From positions 62,001 through 126,000 of the forward strand of contig NZ_AWGD01000011.1 of NCBI RefSeq assembly GCF_000495795.1: a DNA stretch of 64,000 bases. Direction: 5' to 3'. The notes under the pieces were generated by a model that had not been told where the DNA came from, searched no databases, and was given only the letters and a program-made list of their open reading frames with translations. Within the stretch, counting starts at the first letter, position 1. The number at the start of each line of letters is the position of its first letter. The translations under genes were made by a program, and so were the position numbers. Source of the DNA: Asticcacaulis sp. AC460 (GTDB taxonomy: Bacteria > Pseudomonadota > Alphaproteobacteria > Caulobacterales > Caulobacteraceae). Below, piece after piece: positions 42,049 to 51,106 of the stretch.

Positions 42049-42141
42049 GTGCTTCCTCAACGGTTTTGTATCGTTAGGATGCTGGTTTAAAGGTGCGGAC
42101 AGCGCTGTCAAGACCGCCCTGACAATCCCGGGCCACTCAGG

Positions 42142-42603
42142 CTAGGATGTCGCGAAAACCGGGCGCTGCGTCGTAAATTTGACGGTGGACCAGGTGACAT
42201 AGCTATCGTACCGCCGCAGGGCCGGATTTGACATCAGTACCTCCTCGCCCCAGATCTCATAGGCTTCCAGCGAAGGTGCCGCGACAACCATCATAAAATC
42301 GTACTGTCCAGCGACAGAATAGCATTGCAGGACATGTGGATCCGCCCGCATCTGCTCGCGAAAGGCATTATAGGCCGCCACGGATTCTTCGCGGAAGCAG
42401 ACGCTTGTCAGAATTGTAATGCCGGCGGTCGCGATGTTCCCAAGGATCGCGACCTCCGAGGCGATGACTCCGCTGCAGCGCATGGCCTCCAGACGGCGAC
42501 GGACGGCTGACGCCGATAAGGAGACTCGCCGCCCCAGTTCGGCATGCGACAAGGTGCAGTCTTGTTGCATTTGCTCCAATAATTGCAGATCGAAGGCATC
42601 CAT
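42142..42603 (-). CDS. Lrp/AsnC-family regulator
   Basis: This 153-residue transcription factor has an N-terminal winged HTH (DLQLLEQMQQDCTLSHAELGRRVSLSASAVRRRLEAMRCSGVI, about residues 4-47). A RAM ligand-binding domain follows (ITILTSVCFREES...VLQCYSVAGQYDFMMVVAAPSLEAYEIW). It is divergent from the secreted amidohydrolase at 42761 with 157 bp between them, so it may regulate that gene and the following hydrolase in response to an amino acid. No palindromic site stands out in the gap. Confidence 0.92.
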   Translation of the reverse strand: MDAFDLQLLEQMQQDCTLSHAELGRRVSLSASAVRRRLEAMRCSGVIASEVAILGNIATAGITILTSVCFREESVAAYNAFREQMRADPHVLQCYSVAGQYDFMMVVAAPSLEAYEIWGEEVLMSNPALRRYDSYVTWSTVKFTTQRPVFATS

Positions 42604-42760
42604 GTATGTATTTCGTCAGTTTAACCGGTCAATTCGAATATTATCGCCACCTTAATGGCAAATTTCGCCGAGCAGCACCACCCCTGATGGGCTAGCTTGG
42701 CCCCTGTTATCGCCCCAACGGGGGCATCAATGACAGACAATAGCAACAGGCGGGACCTAC

Positions 42761-44224
42761 ATGTTTCAGGCACTCAGGCTTGCCATTCTTTTTGTTGTGA
42801 TCGGAGCTCTGCCCGGCGGGGTTCGCGCAGACCCAAGGCATGACGCGGATTTCGTTTTTGACCACGTGACGGTCATCCCGATGACCAGGGAGACCGTGCA
42901 ACCCGACATGTCGGTGGTTGTGCGCAACGGCACAATTATTGCGATTGTCGATGGGCGTAAATCCAGCCGATATCGCAACGCCACGCATATTAATGGCCGG
43001 GGAAAGTTCCTGATGCCCGGCTTGTCGGACATGCACGTCCACAACCGTATGCCGCCTCAGGACTTTTTCGATTTGAACCTGGCGTCCGGCGTCACCACCG
43101 TTTTCAATATGGGCACGGGCGATGGCGGCGGTAAGGTCGATCATCTTGCCCTGCGCGCAAGCATAGCTGCCGGAACGACGGATGGCCCGCGTTACCTGGT
43201 CAGCGGCCCTCAGCTTGAAAGCAACACCATCACCTCACTGGATGATGTGAACACGGTGCTTCGGGAAAATGGCGAACGGCAATACGACGCCATCAAGATT
43301 CATGGTGACTTGTCACCGGAGCTGTACGACGCCCTGATCACCGGGGCCCGCGAAAAAGGGTTCCGCATACGGGGCCACGGCCAGCACATGATGCCGCTGG
43401 CGCAAACGCTGCGCATGGATTGCATCGAACACATCGAAGAACTCTTGTACATTTCGCGCGACGCAACCTTTGGCCGGGAAGCGAAATTCGGCGAGGAAGA
43501 CAACGGAAATATCAACAATTTCCTGACCGCCTATTATCACAATATTCCCCGGCTGGAAGACCGTGCCTACCGCGCTGAGGTCGTGAAAGACATTGCCGAT
43601 TCCGGCGTGTACTGGGACCCGACACTCATCATCTATTCCATGATCCCTGTCTATGTCTCGGACGAGTCTTTTGCCGCGCTGGCGGACGATCCGAGGCTGA
43701 AATATCTGCCTGAGGGTATGCGCCGCGAGAGTCTGGACAAGCAAAAGAATGAATATCGCGCGGGCCTGGTACCTGTCTTTTCAACCTTTCTGCTGTCGGT
43801 GAACGACCATTCAAGCGTGAAAGACCACTTCGATCGCAATGTGACGATCTTGCTCACCCTGATCAAAGAGCTTCATGATGCCGGCGTCCCCCTCCTGGTC
43901 GGCTCAGACGCCTTCGGCGCACTTACGCCAGGTTTTGCCCAGCACCAGGAAATGGAACTCTTCGTGGAGGCCGGATTGACGCCTTTTGAAACCCTGAGAG
44001 CGGCGACGGTAAACTCCGCCAAATACCTGGGGGAATTCGACCAGGCCGGCACGATCGAAGTCGGCAAACGTGCGGATTTCGTTCTGGTCGGTGCAAATCC
44101 GCTGGACGACATTCGCAACGCGGCGGACGTTCAGGGCGTTTTTACCCATGGCAAATGGTATTCCAGCGAAGACCTGAAGAGGCGACTTGCCAGGGTGGCG
44201 AACGCTTCGGCTGACACCCAATAA
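42761..44224 (+). CDS. secreted metal-dependent amidohydrolase
   Basis: It has 487 residues with an N-terminal signal peptide (ALRLAILFVVIGALPGGVRA). Amidohydrolase ligands: GLSDMHVHNRMP (H-x-H), a lysine in YDAIKIHGDL that could be carboxylated, RGHGQHMMP and DCIEHIEEL (two histidines), and LLVGSDAFGALTPG (aspartate). The layout is that of imidazolonepropionase-like or prolidase-like exported amidohydrolases that act on dipeptides. The next gene is a secreted serine hydrolase, and an Lrp regulator is divergent, which together fit peptide or amino-acid-derivative breakdown in the periplasm. Base composition here is somewhat lower in GC than the neighbours, and codon use is less biased. Confidence 0.83.
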   Translation: MFQALRLAILFVVIGALPGGVRADPRHDADFVFDHVTVIPMTRETVQPDMSVVVRNGTIIAIVDGRKSSRYRNATHINGRGKFLMPGLSDMHVHNRMPPQDFFDLNLASGVTTVFNMGTGDGGGKVDHLALRASIAAGTTDGPRYLVSGPQLESNTITSLDDVNTVLRENGERQYDAIKIHGDLSPELYDALITGAREKGFRIRGHGQHMMPLAQTLRMDCIEHIEELLYISRDATFGREAKFGEEDNGNINNFLTAYYHNIPRLEDRAYRAEVVKDIADSGVYWDPTLIIYSMIPVYVSDESFAALADDPRLKYLPEGMRRESLDKQKNEYRAGLVPVFSTFLLSVNDHSSVKDHFDRNVTILLTLIKELHDAGVPLLVGSDAFGALTPGFAQHQEMELFVEAGLTPFETLRAATVNSAKYLGEFDQAGTIEVGKRADFVLVGANPLDDIRNAADVQGVFTHGKWYSSEDLKRRLARVANASADTQ

Positions 44225-44271
44225 GCCAACCGAATCTGACGTTTGAAAAGCGCCAAGGGGGACATTCCATC

Positions 44272-45582
44272 TTGCGACACCAGAATAAGAAAATGCGCAG
44301 CCTGATGGCCATCGCCACACTCTTCCTGGCGACGGTTACATCGGTGCGTTCCGCCGAAGTCCTGTGCGAAGCCGGCGCATACGGAGCACCGGATCAGGAC
44401 ATTGTCTTGCTGGCGCCAAAGGACTGGATACCCTCCCCCGGGATGGGGTATTTACTTCTGGACGGCCGGTACGGAAGCACACTGTCCCCGACGAGTCCCG
44501 TCACGTGTCATGCCGGATACGTTCTGTTGACGTCCGAAAATGCCGAACCTGTCCGGCTTGAGAAAAGAGACTTCAAACAAACGCGCGAAGAGATTCCCGT
44601 GGCCGGAGCTGTCCTTGTCGGAGAATTGCTGGAACCGGCGGGACAGGGCGCTGCACCGGTGCACCCCCTGGTCGTGATGGTCCATGGGTCCGACACCGAG
44701 CCCGCGATCGGCAATAATCGCGCCTATCTGCTTGCCGCGCAGGGCATAGCGGTTTTCACCTACGACAAGCGGGGCACGGGACAATCCGGCGGGTTCTATA
44801 CGCAAAATTTCGAATTGCTGGCTGACGACGCCGCAGCCGCGATGGCGCACGCGCAAACCATGGCGTCTGGCCGCTTCGACAGGTCCGGATATTGGGGACA
44901 AAGCCAGGGGGGCTGGGTCGCGCCATTGGCGGCAACACGGTCAAGGGTCGACTTTGTCGCCGTGGGCTTTGGATTGGTCGCAACGCCGATCGAGGAAGAT
45001 CGCGACCAGATGCTTCTGGAGGCCCAAACCCTGGGTCTCAGCGGCGTTGAAATGGACCAGATAAGACGATTGTCGCAAGCCACGGCAAAGATCGTTTCCT
45101 CCCACTTCACCTCCGGCTTCGAGGCCCTGGACGCCATCCGACAAGAAGCCGGCGTTGAAACCTGGGCCAATCTTATTGACGGAGAATACAGCGGAGACAT
45201 GTTGCGCATGAACGACAGCGATCTTCGTCGCGTCGGCCGCGCCGTCTTCGACAATCTGGAAATCATCTGGGACTACGATTCAACCTCCGTATTGAAGGGG
45301 TTGGACGTGCCTCTCCTGTGGACGATCGCCGAGAGGGACCGGGAAGCGCCGATAGACCAAACGCTCGCATCGCTACGCGATTTCAAAAAACGGGGAAAAC
45401 CTTTCGATGTCTACGTCTTTCCCGACACCGATCACGGCATGTATGAATTTGTCGAAAAGCCCGACGGAACCCGGACGAACACGCGCGTCACGGACGGCTA
45501 TTTCAAACTCTTAGGTGATTGGATCGCGGCCAGACCCCGCCATCCGTATGGTCGTTCCCGTCAAATTTCGGAGAAAAACTGA
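44272..45582 (+). CDS. secreted alpha/beta hydrolase (BAAT/dienelactone-hydrolase-like)
   Basis: The TTG at 44272 has AAGGGGGA 9 nt upstream; an ATG at 44293 is the alternative. The product of up to 436 residues has a signal peptide (SLMAIATLFLATVTSVRSA). The fold markers are VVMVHGSDTEPA (oxyanion region), AVFTYDKRGTGQSGG, the nucleophile elbow GYWGQSQGGWVAP with the catalytic serine, an acid in WTIAERDREAP, and the histidine in FPDTDHGMYEF. Such enzymes cleave esters or small peptides. It lies 47 nt after the amidohydrolase and shares its less GC-biased composition, so the pair may have been acquired together. The frame runs into the intergenic space, giving a basic C-terminal tail. Confidence 0.83.
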   Translation: MRHQNKKMRSLMAIATLFLATVTSVRSAEVLCEAGAYGAPDQDIVLLAPKDWIPSPGMGYLLLDGRYGSTLSPTSPVTCHAGYVLLTSENAEPVRLEKRDFKQTREEIPVAGAVLVGELLEPAGQGAAPVHPLVVMVHGSDTEPAIGNNRAYLLAAQGIAVFTYDKRGTGQSGGFYTQNFELLADDAAAAMAHAQTMASGRFDRSGYWGQSQGGWVAPLAATRSRVDFVAVGFGLVATPIEEDRDQMLLEAQTLGLSGVEMDQIRRLSQATAKIVSSHFTSGFEALDAIRQEAGVETWANLIDGEYSGDMLRMNDSDLRRVGRAVFDNLEIIWDYDSTSVLKGLDVPLLWTIAERDREAPIDQTLASLRDFKKRGKPFDVYVFPDTDHGMYEFVEKPDGTRTNTRVTDGYFKLLGDWIAARPRHPYGRSRQISEKN

Positions 45583-45653
45583 TATCAAGCAACAGGATCG
45601 CCCCCTGCCTGCGGGCACATCCGGCAATCCGTGTCCATTCGCGGGTCAAAATC

Positions 45654-48600
45654 TCAGCTCGCCAGACGCTGATCCTGCAATCCGAGCAAGGCGGTCAGGC
45701 CCGGCGCCGACATCGGCTTGCCGAACAGCCAGCCCTGCATGGCGTGGACGCCGGCGGCCTTCAAAGCCGAGTGCTGGCTCTGGGTCTCGATGCCTTCCGC
45801 CACCACCTGCATGCCGAAGGCGCGGCCGATGCCCGTCACCGCCTGGATGATGGCCAGGGCCTCCAGCGACGCGCGCTGGTCACCGTCCAGGGCATGGACG
45901 AATTCCTTGTCGATCTTGATCTTGTCGAACGGGAAACGGTGCAGCGCCGTCAGCGACGAATAGCCGACACCGAAATCGTCCAGGGCCAGCTTGATATCCA
46001 ACGCCTGCAGTTCCTCGAACAGACCGTTGATGCGCTTCGGATCACCCATGAAGGCGGTTTCCGTCACCTCCAGCACCAGCCGGTTCGCGGCGTATCCGGT
46101 CTGCTCCAGCAAAGCCTTCAGGTCGGCGACAAAGCTCGGCTGATCCAGTTCGATACCCGACACATTGACGGCCACCGGGATCGACCAGTGAGCCGCCTCG
46201 CGCAGCACCTTCCGGCGCGCCAGGGCGCCGATGGCGCAGATCAGGCCTTCCCGCTCGGCCAGGGGAATGAAGATATCCGGTCCAACCGGCGTGCCATCGG
46301 GGCGATTCCACCGGATCAGCGCCTCGGCCGAGACCGGCAAAATACCGTTGCGGTCGAAGATCGGCTGGTACTTCATCTCGAAGGCTTCGGCGGCGATGGC
46401 GTCCTTCAGTTCGCGCACCATCACCTGCTCGGGATCTTCGGGCAGCACGGTCATACGCTCACCGCCGTCGACCACGTCGTCCAGCCGCACCAGGGTGGCT
46501 TCCAGCAAGGCGCGGACATTGGATATCTCCTCGACCGTCACCTTTCGTCCCTCTTCGCGGATCGCGCGTTCTATGACCGCGGACGCTTCGGCGACCGCAC
46601 GGGCGCCCAGGTTCAGACTCATCGACTTGAGCGCGTGGGCGGCGCTGGCCAGGTCCTCGTCGCTGCCCGACGCGCGCGCCGCCAGCAGCCGGGCAATGCA
46701 GTCCGGAGCGTGCTTGGTGTAGAGGCCGACCACCTTGCGGACAAAATCGCCGCGGTCGCTGTCCAGGCTGTCGAGCAGTGGCCCGGCCACTTCCGGATCG
46801 AACAGCTCTTCATCGACCGTGACCAGGGGTTCGCTGTCGTCATCGAAATCGGACAAGCCTGGCTCCTCGGCCAGGTTTTCCGGCAACCAGTGCTGCAGGA
46901 TCCCGCCCAGGGCTTTCAGCGTAAACGGCTTGTGCAGCACGCCGTCCATCCCGCACTCGCGCCAGGCTTCGGCGGCGGCGCCGACGACGTGGGCCGTCAG
47001 GGCAATCACCGGCGTGGCGGTGGCGCTGGTGCGGGCTTCGCGCAGGCGCAGGCGGCGGGTGGCCTCGAAGCCGTCCAGCACCGGCATGGAGCCATCCATC
47101 AACACCAGGTCGAAATCCTCGACCTCCAGGCGATCGAGCGCTTCCTGGCCGTCATTGGCAGTTTCGGCGGTGATACCGAAGCGCGACAGGGCCTCCATCG
47201 CGACTTCGCGATTGACCTCGGCATCGTCGACCACCAGGACGCGGGCGCGCGGCCAGGCGGTTTCGATGGACTCGGGATTGTGCTCGGGTTCGTTCAGCAC
47301 CAGGGCCTGGCCGTCGCGCAGGCGTACGATCAGCGCATCGAGGTCGCGGTGGCGCACCGGCGCCGGCAGCAGGCAGGCGGCATGACGCTGGCGGACGTGA
47401 CCGTCGGCTTCGGCGTCATCGGGATCGGCCAGCAGGACCAGTTTCGTCGACGCGACATCGCCGGCGCTGCGGTGGGCCTTGTCGGCGATAACCGCGGCGG
47501 GATCGGCCGAATCGACCGTGATGCCGGCGGCCTGCAGGCGGCGGGCCAGGGCAGCGCGGGTCAGGGCGCCTTCGATGCGCAGATCGACCGTGACCGCGTG
47601 GGTCACCACCGGCGGGGCGCAGGTCTCACTGTGCGCCCCCGCCGGCATGACGATCTGGAATTTGGTGCCCCGGCCCTGCTGCGAGGTGACGGAAATCTCG
47701 CCCCCCATGGCCTCGACCAGGCGTTTGGCGATCGACAGCCCCAGGCCCGTGCCGCCGAAGCGCCGCGTCGTGGTCTGGTCTTCCTGGCTGAAGGCGGCGA
47801 AGATCCTGGGCAGCTTGTCGGCGGCGATGCCGATGCCGGTGTCGCGCACCGACAGCTTCCAGCTGCGGCCATGCGCCGGCTCGATCGCGATGGCGACCAG
47901 GCCGGACTCTGTGAACTTCAGCGCGTTGGAAATCAGGTTGGACAGGACCTGGCCCAGGCGGACCGGATCGGCCGGGACGATGCGCGGGGCGTCGGGATGC
48001 GCCGACACGGCCAGCTCCAGCCCCTTTTCGCGCGCCTTGGCCTGGAACAGGGTGATGATGTCGTCGGTCAGATCGAGAATATCGACCTCGGTGGTTTCGA
48101 CCTCCAGCTTGCCGGCCTCGATCTTGGAAAAGTCGAGGATGTCGTTGATGACCGCCAGAAGCGAGCGCCCCGACTTGACGATGGTCTGGGCGTGGCGGCG
48201 CGCCTTGGCCGGCAGGCTTTCGGCGGCCAGCAGCTCGGCCATGACCATGACCCCGTTCATCGGGGTGCGGATCTCATGGCTCATTGTGGCCAGGAAGTCG
48301 GACTTGGCGGCGGTGGCGGCCAGGGCCTCGTCACGGGCGGAAACATAGTCGGCCGTGCGGGCGGCGACCTCGCCTTCCAGCCCCTTCACCTGGGCTTCGA
48401 TCTTCGCGTCGCGGGTCCGGATGGCGTCCAGCATGGCGTTGAAACTGTCGACCAGGCGGCCGACCTCGTCACGGCTCTCGATGGTCACCCGTTGGGAAAA
48501 ATCGCCCTTTTCGGCGATGGCGCCGACCGAGGTGGTCAGCCGCGCCAGGGGACGGGTAATGGCCGCCTGCAACCGTGTGACCCCGAACAGCGCCAGGGCC

Positions 48601-49133
48601 AGCGCCCCGGCGGCTATGCCCAAGATGGCCAGCAGCGAACGCGCCAGGGCCGATGCCACGCCATTCGCCTGGTGCACGACGACAACCTGGCCGATACGCC
48701 GGCCGTCGATCGTCACCGGGGCGGTGACCTCTATGGACTTCGTCAGGACGAGCTGGCGCACCGAAGGGTTGGGCGTATCGGAATCGATGCGGACATCCTG
48801 GCGCAGGCGGGACCCGGTGCCGTTTTCGGCCAGGACATAGCCGCCCGCCCCCTGAACGCGGGCGTAGATGATGCCCGGCGTGCGCGACACGGCGCGGATG
48901 GCGGTAAAGGCGCGCTGCTGGTCATTTTCGGCGACGGCTTCGGCGGCGGACGAGGCCAGGACGTCAGCCGCGGTCTTCATCTGCGACCAGCGCGACTGGG
49001 CGGCGCGGGTGGTTTCCTGCCAGGTGAACAGTCCGGCCACCGGCAAGGTCGTGAACAGCACCGACCCCAGCACCAACAAGGTTAATCGCCGGCGGATCGA
49101 GGGAGCTGACTTCACGCGCTTGGAGGAACTCAT
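45654..49133 (-). CDS. hybrid sensor kinase fused to receiver, HPt and EAL domains
   Basis: This is an 1159-residue membrane signalling protein. Order: TM1 (about 15-37), periplasmic sensor (38-163), TM2 (165-185), HAMP (186-240), and HisKA with phospho-acceptor H286 in LATMSHEIRTP. A HATPase follows (N403 in SNLISNALKF, D431 in VRDTGIGI, GGTGLGLSI). Next come a degenerate receiver-like stretch (515-610), a true receiver (630-750, D680 in LVLMDGSMP), HPt (785-885, H833 in AAHALKSMSL) and EAL (905-1150). The EAL domain keeps E937-A-L, N990, E1025 region ETAF, DDFG at 1052-1055 and K1075, so it should hydrolyse cyclic di-GMP. A full phosphorelay ending in a phosphodiesterase in one chain is uncommon. 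It is divergent from the TadG-like gene. Confidence 0.92.
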   Translation of the reverse strand: MSSSKRVKSAPSIRRRLTLLVLGSVLFTTLPVAGLFTWQETTRAAQSRWSQMKTAADVLASSAAEAVAENDQQRAFTAIRAVSRTPGIIYARVQGAGGYVLAENGTGSRLRQDVRIDSDTPNPSVRQLVLTKSIEVTAPVTIDGRRIGQVVVVHQANGVASALARSLLAILGIAAGALALALFGVTRLQAAITRPLARLTTSVGAIAEKGDFSQRVTIESRDEVGRLVDSFNAMLDAIRTRDAKIEAQVKGLEGEVAARTADYVSARDEALAATAAKSDFLATMSHEIRTPMNGVMVMAELLAAESLPAKARRHAQTIVKSGRSLLAVINDILDFSKIEAGKLEVETTEVDILDLTDDIITLFQAKAREKGLELAVSAHPDAPRIVPADPVRLGQVLSNLISNALKFTESGLVAIAIEPAHGRSWKLSVRDTGIGIAADKLPRIFAAFSQEDQTTTRRFGGTGLGLSIAKRLVEAMGGEISVTSQQGRGTKFQIVMPAGAHSETCAPPVVTHAVTVDLRIEGALTRAALARRLQAAGITVDSADPAAVIADKAHRSAGDVASTKLVLLADPDDAEADGHVRQRHAACLLPAPVRHRDLDALIVRLRDGQALVLNEPEHNPESIETAWPRARVLVVDDAEVNREVAMEALSRFGITAETANDGQEALDRLEVEDFDLVLMDGSMPVLDGFEATRRLRLREARTSATATPVIALTAHVVGAAAEAWRECGMDGVLHKPFTLKALGGILQHWLPENLAEEPGLSDFDDDSEPLVTVDEELFDPEVAGPLLDSLDSDRGDFVRKVVGLYTKHAPDCIARLLAARASGSDEDLASAAHALKSMSLNLGARAVAEASAVIERAIREEGRKVTVEEISNVRALLEATLVRLDDVVDGGERMTVLPEDPEQVMVRELKDAIAAEAFEMKYQPIFDRNGILPVSAEALIRWNRPDGTPVGPDIFIPLAEREGLICAIGALARRKVLREAAHWSIPVAVNVSGIELDQPSFVADLKALLEQTGYAANRLVLEVTETAFMGDPKRINGLFEELQALDIKLALDDFGVGYSSLTALHRFPFDKIKIDKEFVHALDGDQRASLEALAIIQAVTGIGRAFGMQVVAEGIETQSQHSALKAAGVHAMQGWLFGKPMSAPGLTALLGLQDQRLAS

Positions 49134-49238
49134 ACGGGCCTGTTGTCTGTTTTAAGGATGTTGCGGCCAGGTCACGACCCGTTAATCCGTTCTGCAGGCT
49201 AGCAATTAAATCTTAAAATCTGGCTGATAAAGTTTCCG

Positions 49239-50459
49239 ATGGGCTGGAAACCAAGCAGAATGTTTTGGCGTAACCTCGGTAAAATAATACGCTGTCAAAG
49301 CGGTCAGTCGGCGATGATTTTTGCTCTCGCCGCCGTGCCACTTTTGCTGGCCGTTGGCGGCGCCCTCGAATACGGCGACATGTCCGGCCTGAAGAACCGC
49401 CTGCAGCAGGCGGCCGATGCCGGCGCCCTGGCCGGCGCCGGGCGGCTCAGCCTGGCCTCCACCAACGGCGACGAAGATGCCCGCCGGGTCGCCATCCGCA
49501 CCGCCACCGACAATCTGGCTGACGATCGCGCCACCTTTACCGTCGCGATCGATCGCGCCGACGGCACCCTGACGGTCAATGCCCAGGCCGAGCATCATGG
49601 CATTACCGGTGTCCTGGGCGACAAGGTCCTTAAGGCCAGCGCCGTCGCCGAAGCGCTGCAAAAGACGCCGTTATGCGTGCTGCAGGTGGATACCGGCGGC
49701 ATTACGCTGAACCAGACCGCGCAGATCAAGGCGCCGGGCTGCATGATCCACGCCAACGACAAGATCGCCGTCACCCAGTCGGCCATGATCACCGGTAAGC
49801 TGATCCAGGCCTCGGGCACGGTGACGGGCGCGACCAACCCGACCGGCAACGGCGGCGCCCTGCCCATCCCCGACCCGTTCGCCGGTATGAACCTCAATCC
49901 GTCGAAACTGTGCGACCTCAGCCTCAATATCGCCGCCACACCGCTGCTGGCAGATACGGCGGTCCAGCCCGGCGTTCACTGCCTGCCCATCCTGGCCGTC
50001 GGCAGCACCAAGGTGAAGCTGATGCCCGGCGATCACTATTTCATCGGCGGGCTGATCATGACGCAGAACTCGATCCTGCAGGGCGATGACGTCGCCCTGA
50101 TCTTCGGGCCGCTGCAGATATTCCATTTCGCCGACAAGGCCAATGTCAAGCTGACGGCGCGCAAGACCGGACCGTTCGCCGGATTCCTGATCGCCACGAC
50201 GCGGGCCAACACCAACGTCTTCAAGATCTCATCCAGCAATGTGTCGCAACTTCTGGGGACCATCTACATCCCGAACGCCACGCTTCAGGTGACCTCCCAG
50301 GGCAGTGTCAATCAGGACTCCGACTGGAGCATCGTCGTTGCCAAGAAGCTGGAACTGAAGAACAGCCCTGTCCTGGTGATCAATACGCGCTATAGTGGCT
50401 CAGGTGTTCCGGTGCCTGAGGGCGTGGGGCCGCGCAACACCACGGTGTTGAAACAATGA
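49239..50459 (+). CDS. TadG-like (Tad domain) protein
   Basis: This 406-residue protein has an N-terminal membrane segment in GQSAMIFALAAVPLLLAVGGALEY, the signature of TadE/TadG pilus-assembly pseudopilins, followed by the typical LKNRLQQAADAGALAGAGRL helix. The C-terminal part is predicted beta-rich, extracytoplasmic and repetitive in character, without a von Willebrand motif. No other tad/cpa genes are in the window, so this is an orphan TadG-like protein. The stop overlaps the next ATG (ATGA), coupling it to a receiver protein, and it is divergent from the large phosphorelay gene. A role in surface adhesion controlled by these signalling proteins is inferred. Confidence 0.8.
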   Translation: MGWKPSRMFWRNLGKIIRCQSGQSAMIFALAAVPLLLAVGGALEYGDMSGLKNRLQQAADAGALAGAGRLSLASTNGDEDARRVAIRTATDNLADDRATFTVAIDRADGTLTVNAQAEHHGITGVLGDKVLKASAVAEALQKTPLCVLQVDTGGITLNQTAQIKAPGCMIHANDKIAVTQSAMITGKLIQASGTVTGATNPTGNGGALPIPDPFAGMNLNPSKLCDLSLNIAATPLLADTAVQPGVHCLPILAVGSTKVKLMPGDHYFIGGLIMTQNSILQGDDVALIFGPLQIFHFADKANVKLTARKTGPFAGFLIATTRANTNVFKISSSNVSQLLGTIYIPNATLQVTSQGSVNQDSDWSIVVAKKLELKNSPVLVINTRYSGSGVPVPEGVGPRNTTVLKQ

Positions 50460-50947
50460 GTTCCAGTTTTGTGGAAATGGAGACGGCGCGGGTTCTCGTC
50501 GCCGATGACGATCCCATCCTGCGCGAATTCGCGGCGGTGCACCTGGCGACGCCTTCGGTTGAGGTCGAGCTGGCGGCGGACGGGGTTCTGGCGTTCGAGC
50601 GGCTGCAGGCGGGCGGTATCGATATCGCTTTGGTCGATCTCGACATGCCGCGGATGAACGGTTTCGACCTGATCGAAAAGGTGCGGGCCGATGCCCGGCT
50701 GGCGCACCTGCCGATCGTGGTGGTGACGGGCCGTGAAGACATGGTGGCGGTGGACCGGGCCTATGCCGTGGGCGCGACGGAGTTTGTGGTCAAGCCGATC
50801 AACTGGCGGCTCCTGTCGCACCAACTGGCCTATGTCCTGCGCAATAACCGCGCCGAAGCGGCCTTGCGGGCGGAGAACGCACGAATGCGGGATTTGCTGA
50901 AACAGGCCCAGGCGCAGATTGTGGCGGCGATGAAGGTGGCGGTGTGA
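50456..50947 (+). CDS. single-domain response regulator with C-terminal coiled coil
   Basis: This 163-residue CheY-like receiver has the acidic pocket VADDDP, the phospho-acceptor aspartate in IALVDLDMPRM, a threonine in VVVTGRED and the lysine in FVVKPIN. After about residue 130 an alanine/glutamine-rich helix (AALRAENARMRDLLKQAQAQIVAAM) could dimerise the protein. It lacks an output domain. It is translationally coupled to the TadG-like gene, and the nearby hybrid kinase could be its phosphate donor. Confidence 0.9.
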   Translation: MSSSFVEMETARVLVADDDPILREFAAVHLATPSVEVELAADGVLAFERLQAGGIDIALVDLDMPRMNGFDLIEKVRADARLAHLPIVVVTGREDMVAVDRAYAVGATEFVVKPINWRLLSHQLAYVLRNNRAEAALRAENARMRDLLKQAQAQIVAAMKVAV

Positions 50948-50951
50948 CCAA

Positions 50952-51097
50952 AATCCCCTCTCCCCGCCTGCGGGGAGAGGACGAGAGCCGAGCGAAGCGT
51001 AGGCGATCGGGTGAGGGGCCTTCAGAGGACGGAGCACTCGGAAGACGCCCCGCCCCTCACCCTAACCTCTCCCCGTGAAGAACGGGGAGAGGGGATT
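50952..51097. repeat. dispersed palindromic element (copy G)
   Basis: Outer arms AATCCCCTCTCCCCG and CGGGGAGAGGGGATT are exact complements 116 bp apart, with nested GGGTGAGGGG/CCCCTCACCC-type stems inside. It fills the space between the convergent receiver and GH3 genes and could terminate both. Sequence differs from copies C-F but the plan is similar. Confidence 0.75.
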
Positions 51098-51106
51098 CTT
51101 ACAACG

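Noticed and set aside
45519-49085. Open plus-strand frame of nearly 1200 codons
   Set aside because: It is antisense to the hybrid kinase-EAL gene, rich in G, R, Q and H repeats from GC-biased third positions, and shows no domain.
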